Assembly: GCA_905216095.1 (NCBI GenBank)
Contig: CAJMSQ010000001.1
Location: 68,893 to 132,892, forward strand
Direction of reading: 5' to 3'
From: an uncultured bacterium
GTDB lineage: Bacteria; Bacteroidota; Bacteroidia; Bacteroidales; Bacteroidaceae
Length of the DNA stretch: 64,000 bases
A program made the position numbers and the translations under genes. Positions 1 to 8,379 of the stretch are shown piece by piece; positions within the stretch are counted from its first letter, which is position 1, and every line of letters begins with the position of its first letter. Below the pieces are notes generated by a model. It saw nothing but the letters and a program-made list of their open reading frames with translations, ran no database searches and was not told the DNA's origin.

Positions 1-9
1 CCCTTTTTC

Positions 10-66
10 CTACATGGCATGTAGGACGAACTACATGCCATCTACGTCGAACTACATGCCATGTAG
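10..66. repeat. Palindrome cluster (three CTACATG-type palindromes)
   Basis: Three 15-base palindromes at 10-24, 31-45 and 52-66 have 7-base arms CTACATG/CATGTAG around one central base; the middle one is decayed in its right arm. Spacers are short (GACGAA, GTCGAA). They match the inner part of the 256-bp intergenic element found eight times further on. No promoter-like box or GTTAAAAATGTTAATG end is visible, so this is either a solitary palindrome cluster or an element cut by the window edge. Confidence 0.8.
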
Positions 67-695
67 TTTTTCCTATGTGCCGGGCAAGTTTTCCGCTTCT
101 GCCGGAGAAGGGAATGGCGGCAGCTGGTGAACGGGAATCCATCTGCCGCAAAACAGTGCATTGGGACGGACGAGAACATGTGAAATGGCGCAGTGTGATT
201 TTACATCATCAACATTCCTCTGAATATCCACTTTTTTATGCTGTCGGCGTGGAATCTTGTAGATTTTATCTAAATTTGCGCATAGTCCCTTTTGGGGACA
301 AGTCGTAACAATTAAAAAAGGAGGTCGGAAAACAGAAAGGAAACGAAAGGAACGCAAGAGGGAACAGACACGCGGAAGCGTGCCGTCCCGCAGGTTGTGC
401 ATTAAAAACGCCGCTACGAGATGTGCGGCACAATCAACAAACCGAAAGAGCGTTTCCGTTCTGACAACTTGAAATGAACATATAATAATAGATATTGAGC
501 TTTTGGCTCTTGTTCTCTTTACTTCGGATACCGCCAAACATTCGCACATTGGGGACAGGCAGACTGAAAGTTCACGTCGATAGGGCGTGGACTGTTCTGT
601 GCTTGTTAATGTGTAGGTCACTTGGCGGTAACCGGAAGTAAAGGCAAGCTGAAGGAATGGTTGCACGCCTTTTTCACAAATAATCAAAAACACAA
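67..695. other. Gene-free AT-richer stretch, possible mobile-element remnant
   Basis: No open reading frame here looks like a real protein. The longest, on the minus strand across almost the whole stretch, has the biased composition of a chance frame. A short hairpin GTCCC-TTTTG-GGGAC lies at 285-299 and a -7-like TAAATTTG at 271-278. The composition is less G+C rich than the genes to the right. The text vaguely resembles non-coding leader DNA of Bacteroides conjugative elements, but that is only an impression. Confidence 0.35.
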
Positions 696-1130
696 ATGAA
701 AACATTCAGAATTATTGGAATGGCTTTAGTTGTCATTTTGTTGAGTTTGAGCTTTGCTTCATGTTCGGACGATGACGATGACAATTCCGGCGCAAATCCT
801 CTTTTGGCAGGTACTACATGGAAGGTTGTTTCCGTTATCGGACAAAGCGGGGATTGGGCCGGATTCCAAGGACATTCCGTCACATTCAATGGAGATGGTT
901 CCATCAGATTCAGTCCTACGACGGGGTGGACCTATGCGAAATGGTCGTTAAACGGAAATATCTTGAAATTTACGCTTGGTGAAGGCGAAGCCGACTATTG
1001 CATCGTGGGTAATGTCGCCATGAATGGGAATACCGCAACATGGAACTGTTACTGGGAAGATGCCGATGGCGAATGGAGTGACAAGGATAATCCGGAGACT
1101 CATGCGACCATCATAATTGAGAAACAATAA
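696..1130 (+). CDS. Small surface lipoprotein, lipocalin-like
   Basis: This 144-residue protein has a lysine/arginine-bearing start, a hydrophobic segment (residues 6-20) and a lipobox ending in Cys23, so it should be a lipoprotein. The cysteine is followed by S-D-D-D-D-D. In Bacteroides fragilis an S-D-D-D-D type sequence at this position is an export signal that sends lipoproteins to the outer face of the outer membrane. The mature part (about 120 residues) is rich in short beta-strands with a 'TTWKV' opening, as in small lipocalin-like proteins of Bacteroidales. Substrate and role are unknown. It stands alone, read away from the gene-free left end, with a strong hairpin terminator 50 bases downstream. 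Confidence 0.8.
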   Translation: MKTFRIIGMALVVILLSLSFASCSDDDDDNSGANPLLAGTTWKVVSVIGQSGDWAGFQGHSVTFNGDGSIRFSPTTGWTYAKWSLNGNILKFTLGEGEADYCIVGNVAMNGNTATWNCYWEDADGEWSDKDNPETHATIIIEKQ

Positions 1131-1180
1131 TAACGAATGGCTGACGCCGCAGAAGTGCAGGGCGGCTGCCGGAGAAATGG

Positions 1181-1216
1181 AAAAGCATCCGCGGGACGTG
1201 CCTGCGGATGCTTTTT
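1181..1216 (+). terminator. Rho-independent terminator of the lipoprotein gene
   Basis: Arms AAAAGCATCCGC (1181-1192) and GCGGATGCTTTTT (1204-1216) pair perfectly around an 11-base loop, and the right arm runs into a T-tract. The gene at 696-1130 ends 50 bases upstream. Confidence 0.85.
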
Positions 1217-1234
1217 GTCGTGTCGTGCGACGGG

Positions 1235-1263
1235 GCGTCCCGCGGAGGTTCTCCGCGGGATGC
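1235..1263. other. Strong hairpin between lipoprotein terminator and Fic promoter
   Basis: GCGTCCCGCGGAG and CTCCGCGGGATGC form a 13-pair stem with one G-T wobble and a three-base loop. There is no T-tract. It could insulate the Fic promoter or be a decayed terminator. Confidence 0.6.
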
Positions 1264-1350
1264 GTCATTCGTCCATGCCGCTGCCGTGTTTCTTGTCCGG
1301 CGACGGACGATTCCGGGCTTATGCCAATAAATTTTATGTCGAAACAAACA

Positions 1351-1396
1351 AAAAGGTTGTAACGTTACAACCTTTTCCGTATCTTTTGTATCTTTG
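1351..1396 (+). promoter_or_regulatory. Palindromic operator overlapping the Fic gene promoter
   Basis: A perfect 26-base palindrome (arms AAAAGGTTGTAAC and GTTACAACCTTTT, 1351-1376) covers the place where the -33 element should be. The -7 box TATCTTTG follows at 1389-1396, 29 bases before the ATG. A protein bound to the palindrome would block RNA polymerase. The Fic protein downstream ends in a winged-helix-like region, so self-repression is possible. Confidence 0.7.
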
Positions 1397-1424
1397 CATT
1401 GTTTCTCATGCAAGAATCAATCGT

Positions 1425-2492
1425 ATGAAGTATCTTAATCTGAATAAGGCTTTGGCTGCATGGCAAAGTTTGCAACCTCTGTCGGAAAAGGACCGGGAAA
1501 GGCTCAGCCGTCGTTTTACGGTGGATTTCAACTATAACAGCAATCACCTTGAAGGCAATACGCTGACTTACGGACAGACGGAAATCCTGCTTCTCTTCGG
1601 AAAGGTGGTTGGAGAAGCCGATGTGCGTGACGTACAAGAGATGGCCGCAAGCAATGTCGGCCTGCGGATGATGACGGAAGAGGCTGCCGGGAAAGCAATG
1701 CCTCTGACGCAGAATTTTGTCCGGACATTGCACAAGACGATTTTGCGGGAAGATTACACCGTTTATCGTAACTTGCCCGGGGGAATACAGACGAGCTACA
1801 CGATTCATGCGGGACAGTACAAGACGCGTCCCAACAGTGTCATCACACGCTACGGCGACAGGTTCGACTATGCTTCGCCGGAAGAAACGCCGGGGCTGAT
1901 GGGCGACCTTGTCGATTGGTATAATGCGGCGGAACTGGCCGGTGAGCTATCGCCGGTGGAGTTGGCTGCCTTGTTCCATTATCGTTTCATACGCATTCAT
2001 CCTTTTGAGGATGGCAATGGCCGTATTGCCCGACTGATGGTAAATTATATCCTGACTCGTCACGATTATCCGATGATTGTGGTTCGCAGCCGCAAAAAGA
2101 GTGAATATTTGGAAGCTTTGCATCAGGCTGATATTGAAGTGGGGCCTGTACCGAGCGATGGCGCCCGTGCAGATATCAAGGATATCCGTCCTTTCATGAA
2201 ATATTTCAATGATCTGGTGGCTACTGAAGTCTATAATGATGTGTTGTTTGTGAGCGAGAGGAATGAGAATGTTTGGTGGTATGACGGGGAACGGATCGCA
2301 TTCAGAACGCCCAATTATACAAAAATATTGAATGCCATGCGGACACAGCCGACATTGACGCTCACAGACATGAAAGAGATTACAGGCATAAGCATCGCAG
2401 CTATTCAAAAACTGCTTGACCAGCTCATTCGGAAAAAATATGTTGAACGAGGCAAAAAGGAAGGTAGTTGGAGAGTGTTTGTAACGCAGTGA
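1425..2492 (+). CDS. Fic family protein (predicted AMPylase) with helix-turn-helix C-terminus
   Basis: The Fic core motif HPFEDGNGRIAR starts at His192, the catalytic histidine. Fic enzymes usually transfer AMP from ATP to a hydroxyl side chain of a target protein. The inhibitory helix motif S-N-H-L-E-G-N is at residues 39-45, with Glu43 in the position that blocks ATP binding in class II Fic proteins, so it is likely kept inactive until triggered. The last 70 residues (TLTDMKEITGISIAAIQKLL) look like a winged helix that could bind DNA. I chose the ATG at 1425 because it follows the promoter; an in-frame ORF reaches back to 1137 but would run through the operator and promoter. At 355 residues it has the usual size. 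No antitoxin gene is adjacent, as expected for a self-inhibited class II protein. Its base composition is lower in G+C than most neighbours. Confidence 0.9.
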   Translation: MKYLNLNKALAAWQSLQPLSEKDRERLSRRFTVDFNYNSNHLEGNTLTYGQTEILLLFGKVVGEADVRDVQEMAASNVGLRMMTEEAAGKAMPLTQNFVRTLHKTILREDYTVYRNLPGGIQTSYTIHAGQYKTRPNSVITRYGDRFDYASPEETPGLMGDLVDWYNAAELAGELSPVELAALFHYRFIRIHPFEDGNGRIARLMVNYILTRHDYPMIVVRSRKKSEYLEALHQADIEVGPVPSDGARADIKDIRPFMKYFNDLVATEVYNDVLFVSERNENVWWYDGERIAFRTPNYTKILNAMRTQPTLTLTDMKEITGISIAAIQKLLDQLIRKKYVERGKKEGSWRVFVTQ

Positions 2493-2534
2493 CATTTCAG
2501 TTTCAGCGATAACTCCTTTTCATCTTCCACCCAT

Positions 2535-2576
2535 AAAAAAGCATCCGCAGACATGAGTGTCTGCGGATGCTTGCGG
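2535..2576 (-). terminator. Terminator of the GH89 gene
   Basis: Arms AAGCATCCGCAGAC and GTCTGCGGATGCTT pair around a tiny loop; on the minus strand the stem runs into six T. It lies about 60 bases after the GH89 stop codon. The core GCATCCGC is the same as in the hairpin at 1181-1216. Confidence 0.85.
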
Positions 2577-2634
2577 TTATGCGGCCTTTGCGGTCGGGAA
2601 TGTGGTGTTCATCCCTGCCGGGGCCGGTTTTATA

Positions 2635-5600
2635 TCAGTCGATGAACACCTTTTCGCCAGCTGTGTTCACGTAGATACCTTTGGCGGGATAGAGTACGCG
2701 GCGGCCGCGCAGGTCATACCATATACCGTTATTCTTACCTCGGTCTCCCGTGGCCGTACCAATGCCGGTGGGAGTGCCGTCAAGGCTCAGGAATGATGCG
2801 GCCTCGTTTCCGATGTTTGCGGTCGGGATGTAGGCCTGATTGGCCGGTGCGCTTGTGCCGGTCGAACGGCTGAAACCCGTGCCTGCGGCCGTATTGCCGA
2901 GCAGGTAGAAGCTTTCGGCAGTGAGTCCCGTGCGTTCAAGAGTCGCACCGGCGAGCAGATTGCCCGAAAGCGATGCGGTGATGGCTTCGTAGGACAGTGC
3001 GAACGATACCGTTCCGGCGGCTTCGGTGCTGACCAGGACGCCTGTACCGGCGGGTATCACGCTACCTTCGGCTACGGGAGACAGGGAGAGGGCACCGTTG
3101 TTTACGCCGCTCACGGTGTAGACCGTTGCGTCGTCGGCCGAGGGCACGATTACGGCCACGGGCAGGCAGAGAGCTGTCCAAAGGTCGTCGTCCACGGTCA
3201 CGGGGATGCTCTTCACCTCATCGACGGCCCAGAGAAAGGTATTGTCGGGTGCGGAGGTTTCCTCGAGGATAAGTCCGGTATCGCTGTTTTTCACGTAATA
3301 CGTGCCCACTTTCAAGGCAAGGGCATATTCGTTGGCCGCCGTAATGCTGCCGTCGTAGGTGTATTCTCCGTACCATTGTGTGGCCGAGGTCGGCATTTCC
3401 ACGCGGTTGTGCTGCCCGGCCTTGCCGCCGAAGAAGCGTTGGCTGTTGGTGTGTTCCACCTTGTAGCCGTTGTCGATGGGTACGAGGGTCCACAGGGCTG
3501 TGGGCACGTCGGTGCTTGCGGCTTCGCCCGCGAGGACGGCACGGTTGCTGCCGTTGTTTGCCGTCATCTGTCCGTCAGCGTCGGCCAGCGGTGTGGCGTA
3601 TGCCAGTTTGCCGTTGGCAAGGTTGCGCAGGTTGAAGTAACGTGTAATCAGACGGCCTTCGGGAAAGGCGAGCATCCGGCTGCCATCGGCCGAATAGAGG
3701 ATGCCGTCCTTCGCGGTGTAGTTCGGGTTTCCCTCCGTCACGACGAAGTATTCCAGTCCTGTGCATCCCTTCCACGGCTGACTGCTGAGCGTCGGGTCGG
3801 ACAGGTTGAGCTGTTCGATGGCGACGCCTTCGGGCAGTGCGGTGCTGAAGACGGTAATGTCGTTCAGTGCGATGTTGCTGAATGTCTTCGTCTCGGGCGT
3901 GCCGTTCTCGGGGGTCAGGGTGACGTTGAAGTTACCCGCGCCGTCGTTTACCATTTCAATGGTGAAGCGGCTGCCCACATTTTGTGCGAATGTGTTTTCT
4001 CCGCCGCCGTTCATCTTCATGACGATGGTTCCTGCCGCTTTCAGGTAGAACTGGAAGGCGCCGGGATAGGAGTTGGCCAGTGCGTTATCGCCCACTGCCA
4101 GCAGTCCCGAGCCCCATTGGTTGAAGGAAGAGCCGTCGGTCGCTACTTTTATGGTCAGTGTCCAAGGCCCTTTTCCGGGTATCGTGGTGTTGGGTCTGAT
4201 GAGGTCGTTCTGCGTTCCCGCTCCCTCGAAGCTGGCGTTCAGCAGGCAGTCGAACGCGATGTCGTCCTCGGGCAATACGATGCGCTTCACGTCCTTGTTG
4301 CCGCTGACGGCCCCGGGGGCGAAACCGACAAGCTTCTTCCCCTCGGGTATACCGCTGAGGTTGTTCAGGTCGAGCACGCCGCTACCGCTTTCCACGCCCA
4401 TGACGAGAAGGTCTCCGCTAAGGGTTTCCTGGGTTTGCAGCACGATGTCGCCTGCTGTCACGAGAGTGAGTTTCTTCTTGAATACGGCTGTGAACGTGGT
4501 GTTCTCGGCGGGGATAATCTTGAATGCAGGTTCGGTGGAGAGTACGCGGCCGTACTGGTCTTCCCAGTGCACGAACTCGTAACCTTCGTTGGGGAAGGCC
4601 TCGGGCTGGATTTCGGTTCCGGCCGACACGCTGATGTCTTCGCCGGACTCACCCGTGATGTTGCGTACCGTACCCATGTTCTCGTCGCAGCTGCGTATGA
4701 CGATGTGCGTGCTGCCCAGGGCATGTTCGCTGATGTTCACGGGAATCTCGTAAGTCATGCGGGTCAGGTCGGCCTTTGCCGGTGCGGGCTGTCCCGTTGC
4801 GGGGATGCAGTTTTTCCATGCACCGTCGAAACGCAGTCGCAGGTGGGTCAGTCCGGCCGGCATGTCGTAGGGAAGGAGCACTTCGACGGGGTTGTTGCAG
4901 ATGCCGCCCGTTTCCGCGCCCTTTGTTCCGCGCACCTCGATGAGTTCACCCTCGTCGTCGAAGTCGCCGTCGCGGTTCAGGTCGATGTAGGCCGACAGGT
5001 AGCAGTATTTCATGCCGCCCGCGTCGGTCATCTGCACGCTGAACTTGCTGCCTCGTGCCACGTTGATGTTGCCGGCCGTCGGGTTGAAGTACTGGGCCGG
5101 GCATTCGGTGGCGCTGTACAGTTCGGTGGTGTTTTCGCCCTGCGTGTAGCTGATGGCCGACAGGTAGGATTTCACGTTTTCAACGGTTGCATGTTCGTTG
5201 GCATTCTCTTCTGCGGGAATGCCCCAAAGATTCTCGACGAACGATGCCGTGAAGGTCGCCTCGTCAGCTCCGTAGTAAGTCAGCGGGTTCTCCGTTCCTG
5301 CGGCTTTGGTCTCGCCGCCGATGGTCTGTGTCCAGCCTTTGAAGTCGAATCCCTCGGCGGGAGTGGCCTTTATCACGACGGTTTCCTTGTTCGTCACGCT
5401 GTTTGTACCCTCGGGCGCGCCGACTATGCTCACCGTGCCCTGTCCTTCGCAGCCTTCGGCCACGGCCACGCTCACGGTGCGGTCGTTCAGGATTTCATCC
5501 TTCAGGGCAATGTAGAAGGAGACGACCGTTCCGTCGCTGATGCGTACCGTTGCTTTCACGTTGCTCGTGGCCGCGTCGGCGGGGATGGCCAGGGTGTTGT

Positions 5601-7998
5601 CGGCCGACTGCTCGTCGGCGCTGATGTTGCCGTCGTTGTTCACGTCTACGGCCAGCTGTGCGGTCGTGCCTTCGGGAATGGCGAACGTATAGTTCTGTCC
5701 GCGGTAGGCGAAAGTCGTGTAGTCGGCAGCAGCCAGTTCTTGTTCGATGTGTCGCTGTACATATACTTTATCGCCGTTCCACGAAACGAGCGGGAAGAAG
5801 TACTTGGCGAATTTCTCGGCGGCCAGTACTTTCGTGTCGCCCTCGGGTGCGGCGGTGTAGGTGATGCCTGCGGTGTTCTTTATCCACTCGCAGCCCTTGT
5901 TATACCAGTAGGCGTTGTTCAGTCCGCCCGTTCCGCTGCCTGCGGCCAGTGCGTTGAAGAATTCCACCCACCGCGGTTTGTAGTAGTCACGCAGCATACC
6001 GCTCCATTCGCGGTTGGAATACTCGCGCAATTGGCTGTTGAAGTCCGACCAGGTGGACACCTGACGGCGCAGGTTGTCATATTCCAGCCAGTCGGCGTCC
6101 GTGTTTGTCGCGCCGGCCGCCTGTGCCGCCGGTTCTTTCACGATGTTGCGCGCCATTTCCGTCCAGTTGCCGAAACGGTAGCTCTGGTGTGAGCCGAGCA
6201 ACTCGTCGAGGTCGTCGATGAGTTCCAGGTAGCAGTCCTTGCGGGTGCGGAAGTCGGCGTTCGTCCCGCCGCCCTTCTGGTAGTCGGCGTTGATCTGCTT
6301 GAGCAGGAAGTAAGCATAGTCGGTGATGGCCTGCCGGGTTACGTCGAGCAGGTCGTATTCGAAGTTGTTACCCTCGAGCGTGGCGGCCTGGCTCAGCAGG
6401 TCGTCTGCGGCTGCGATGACCTTGGTGTGGTCGTAGGGTATGCTGGACGTGCTCCACGTGGACACGCTGTTCACCGTCAGCGACGGCTGTGCCAGAATCA
6501 CGCCTTCGGACGTTCCCTGCTGTCCGCCCGGGCAGTTGTACACCGAACCCATCAGCTTCTGCATGGCGCTTTGTGCCGCCTGGTTCTCCTGTCCGTAGCG
6601 CATGGTGGCGTATTCCTTCACCCACTTCGTCTTGTCGATGGTCGTCCACGGCAGTTCGAAGAGCGCGTCATACATGACCGGGCTGGTTTCGATGCCTTCG
6701 GGTGTTGCGCCGATGCCTTTCAGCTGCGAGGGCTTGGCGGCCAGTACGTTGTTGTAGTTGTTCACCAGGTTGTCGAAGCGTCCGTGCAGTCCCGTGCGAC
6801 CACCGAAGTTGAGCAACATGCAGTAAACGAAGTCGTGTTGCCCGAAGCGACCCCAGCGGGGCGTGTTCTCGGCAAAGAGGTCGAGCACCAGCAGCCGGCC
6901 CTTGGGCACGGCGTTGAGCAAATCGTTGGCCGGGTTGTTCTGCCATGCCTGGATGACCCACACGCTCTGCTCTCCGCAGTTCGCGTTCATGGCCTGTATG
7001 ATGCCCTGTGCCTGTGTGGGTCGGCCGCACTGGGGCGCCGTTCCGCCTTCATGGCAGAGGTCCATCGAGTAGAACTTGCTCTTGCCCATCACCTTCTCTT
7101 GTGCTTCGTAGAAGAGCTGGGCCAGGTGCTGGAATTTCGCATCCGTGGCCGACAACATGCCGGGGGCGTTGTAGCCCTGCCATTTTCCGCCGGAGTTCAC
7201 CTGGGTGTAGCCCTCCTTGCCGGCCATCTTGGTGGCCAGGTTCGAGGGTACGGTGCCGTAGAAGCCCGGCAGCACGGGGTCCATGCCCAGTTCGCGCATA
7301 CGGGCCAGCATATTCTTGCACATGGCGCGCTGGCGCTCATACCACCATTCGGGGTTCGGGCCGCCGTGGCCCTCAAGGTTGGTCATGCCCCACCAGGCCT
7401 GGAACGCCGGGCCGGCGACATATTTTCCAAGTTCGGCGGTGGTGTAGCCGAACTCGTCGCTGGTGTAGATGTCGTGCCATATCACGTCCAGTCCCACCAG
7501 CATGAGCGGCATGTTGATGCCGTGCAGGGCCATCCAGTCTATTTCCTGCATCCACCGCTGTTCCGTCCACATGGCACAGGAATATGAGTAGGTGCAATAA
7601 TTCAGGTAGTAACGGTAGTCTACCGTACATTGGTGACGCTCCTCGGCGGCGGGCACGGGCAGCGTAGCCGCGTTGAGGTCGGTCGTCAGGCAGTTCCACG
7701 CCAGGTTGATGCGGGCATGGTGGTTCAGGTACCAGTTGATACCGGTCGTCACGGCGATGGTCGAGGAACCTTTAATGCAAGGTTTCCCGTCTTCGGCGGT
7801 GATGACAAATACTTCCTTGCCGCCGTTGGCGAGGGTCTCGTCCACAACGGTCACGAAGCGCTCGGAAGCGCCTGTTCCGCCGATACGGTCGAGCAGCGCA
7901 CTCACGGCCTGCGGATTCTTTGTCTCCGCCGCAGCCGACAGTGGTACGGCCAGACACGTCAGCATCAGGGCCGCGATAAACAAACAGATTTTTCTCAT
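2635..7998 (-). CDS. Secreted alpha-N-acetylglucosaminidase, GH89, multimodular
   Basis: A 1787-residue exported enzyme with a signal peptide (residues 1-24). The NAGLU N-terminal domain is at about 28-110, the TIM-barrel at about 115-450 (with LNYCTYSYSCAMWTEQRWMQ) and the alpha-helical C-terminal domain to about 740. By alignment from memory with human NAGLU (Glu316/Glu446), the catalytic pair is Glu317 (CHEGG) and Glu434 (GATPEGIE). The family removes terminal alpha-linked GlcNAc, as found on gastric mucins and heparan sulfate. Downstream are two InlB-B-like repeats (about 895-960 and 1160-1230) around a GEVED-like beta domain (DLNRDGDFDDEGE). A leucine-rich/BspA-like stretch follows (about 1430-1480), and a tail WYDLRGRRV...KGIYV of the T9SS type A C-terminal kind. 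It is far longer than the ~720-residue human enzyme; the extra modules probably hold it at the surface or bind glycan. It is monocistronic with its own promoter and terminator. Confidence 0.92.
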   Translation of the reverse strand: MRKICLFIAALMLTCLAVPLSAAAETKNPQAVSALLDRIGGTGASERFVTVVDETLANGGKEVFVITAEDGKPCIKGSSTIAVTTGINWYLNHHARINLAWNCLTTDLNAATLPVPAAEERHQCTVDYRYYLNYCTYSYSCAMWTEQRWMQEIDWMALHGINMPLMLVGLDVIWHDIYTSDEFGYTTAELGKYVAGPAFQAWWGMTNLEGHGGPNPEWWYERQRAMCKNMLARMRELGMDPVLPGFYGTVPSNLATKMAGKEGYTQVNSGGKWQGYNAPGMLSATDAKFQHLAQLFYEAQEKVMGKSKFYSMDLCHEGGTAPQCGRPTQAQGIIQAMNANCGEQSVWVIQAWQNNPANDLLNAVPKGRLLVLDLFAENTPRWGRFGQHDFVYCMLLNFGGRTGLHGRFDNLVNNYNNVLAAKPSQLKGIGATPEGIETSPVMYDALFELPWTTIDKTKWVKEYATMRYGQENQAAQSAMQKLMGSVYNCPGGQQGTSEGVILAQPSLTVNSVSTWSTSSIPYDHTKVIAAADDLLSQAATLEGNNFEYDLLDVTRQAITDYAYFLLKQINADYQKGGGTNADFRTRKDCYLELIDDLDELLGSHQSYRFGNWTEMARNIVKEPAAQAAGATNTDADWLEYDNLRRQVSTWSDFNSQLREYSNREWSGMLRDYYKPRWVEFFNALAAGSGTGGLNNAYWYNKGCEWIKNTAGITYTAAPEGDTKVLAAEKFAKYFFPLVSWNGDKVYVQRHIEQELAAADYTTFAYRGQNYTFAIPEGTTAQLAVDVNNDGNISADEQSADNTLAIPADAATSNVKATVRISDGTVVSFYIALKDEILNDRTVSVAVAEGCEGQGTVSIVGAPEGTNSVTNKETVVIKATPAEGFDFKGWTQTIGGETKAAGTENPLTYYGADEATFTASFVENLWGIPAEENANEHATVENVKSYLSAISYTQGENTTELYSATECPAQYFNPTAGNINVARGSKFSVQMTDAGGMKYCYLSAYIDLNRDGDFDDEGELIEVRGTKGAETGGICNNPVEVLLPYDMPAGLTHLRLRFDGAWKNCIPATGQPAPAKADLTRMTYEIPVNISEHALGSTHIVIRSCDENMGTVRNITGESGEDISVSAGTEIQPEAFPNEGYEFVHWEDQYGRVLSTEPAFKIIPAENTTFTAVFKKKLTLVTAGDIVLQTQETLSGDLLVMGVESGSGVLDLNNLSGIPEGKKLVGFAPGAVSGNKDVKRIVLPEDDIAFDCLLNASFEGAGTQNDLIRPNTTIPGKGPWTLTIKVATDGSSFNQWGSGLLAVGDNALANSYPGAFQFYLKAAGTIVMKMNGGGENTFAQNVGSRFTIEMVNDGAGNFNVTLTPENGTPETKTFSNIALNDITVFSTALPEGVAIEQLNLSDPTLSSQPWKGCTGLEYFVVTEGNPNYTAKDGILYSADGSRMLAFPEGRLITRYFNLRNLANGKLAYATPLADADGQMTANNGSNRAVLAGEAASTDVPTALWTLVPIDNGYKVEHTNSQRFFGGKAGQHNRVEMPTSATQWYGEYTYDGSITAANEYALALKVGTYYVKNSDTGLILEETSAPDNTFLWAVDEVKSIPVTVDDDLWTALCLPVAVIVPSADDATVYTVSGVNNGALSLSPVAEGSVIPAGTGVLVSTEAAGTVSFALSYEAITASLSGNLLAGATLERTGLTAESFYLLGNTAAGTGFSRSTGTSAPANQAYIPTANIGNEAASFLSLDGTPTGIGTATGDRGKNNGIWYDLRGRRVLYPAKGIYVNTAGEKVFID

Positions 7999-8103
7999 GT
8001 TTTAGAATTTATGGATGAATGTTTTTCACAATGGTAGGTTTTCTCCCGTACCGTTTTTGTGCGGTTTTTCGGGATAAAAAATCGCAATACGCTTAATTAC
8101 CGA

Positions 8104-8134
8104 CAAATATACGAGATTTTTGCATATTTTCAAC
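8104..8134 (-). promoter_or_regulatory. Predicted promoter of the GH89 gene
   Basis: Reading leftwards, a -33-like GTTG (8134-8131) is followed after 19 bases by TATATTTG (8111-8104), matching TAnnTTTG. The start codon is 105 bases further on. The remainder of the gap up to 8326 shows no gene or strong structure. Confidence 0.5.
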
Positions 8135-8326
8135 CGTATTTGTGACAAAAAAAGCGGGCCCGGCGTTTCGCCGGCGTATTTACGGGGCGATGGCAGCGGC
8201 TGCCGGCAAAAAATTTTGAAAGAAAAGGGAGACTTTCTGAATAGTCGGTTTGTTCTTCTTCTGGTATTCCTGCTTTTACTCTATTACTGCGGTTGAAATC
8301 TAAATTATAGAATTTCTTCGATATGT

Positions 8327-8375
8327 CTTGTCTATAAGACGGGATAATATTATTTTTGTCCTATCAATAGAACAA
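8327..8375 (+). promoter_or_regulatory. Promoter with inverted repeat before the AAA ATPase gene
   Basis: CTTG (8327-8330), 20 bases, then TATTTTTG (8351-8358) fit the Bacteroidota promoter. An inverted repeat TTGTCCTAT...ATAGAACAA (8356-8375, one mismatch) lies across the expected start of transcription and ends 5 bases before the ATG, so it may be an operator or block ribosome access. Confidence 0.5.
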
Positions 8376-8379
8376 TAAT

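Noticed and set aside
73..705. 210-codon minus-strand and 77-codon plus-strand frames at the left end
   Set aside because: Composition looks random, there is no recognisable domain, and the minus-strand frame overlaps the start of the lipoprotein gene.
1137..1424. Longer Fic protein starting at 1137
   Set aside because: The extension runs through a hairpin, the palindromic operator and the promoter box.
3376..6192. 938-codon plus-strand open frame opposite the GH89 gene
   Set aside because: It is the antisense shadow of a G+C-rich coding region: valine/glycine/alanine-biased text without motifs, while the minus strand gives a well-formed GH89 enzyme with signal peptide and catalytic motifs.
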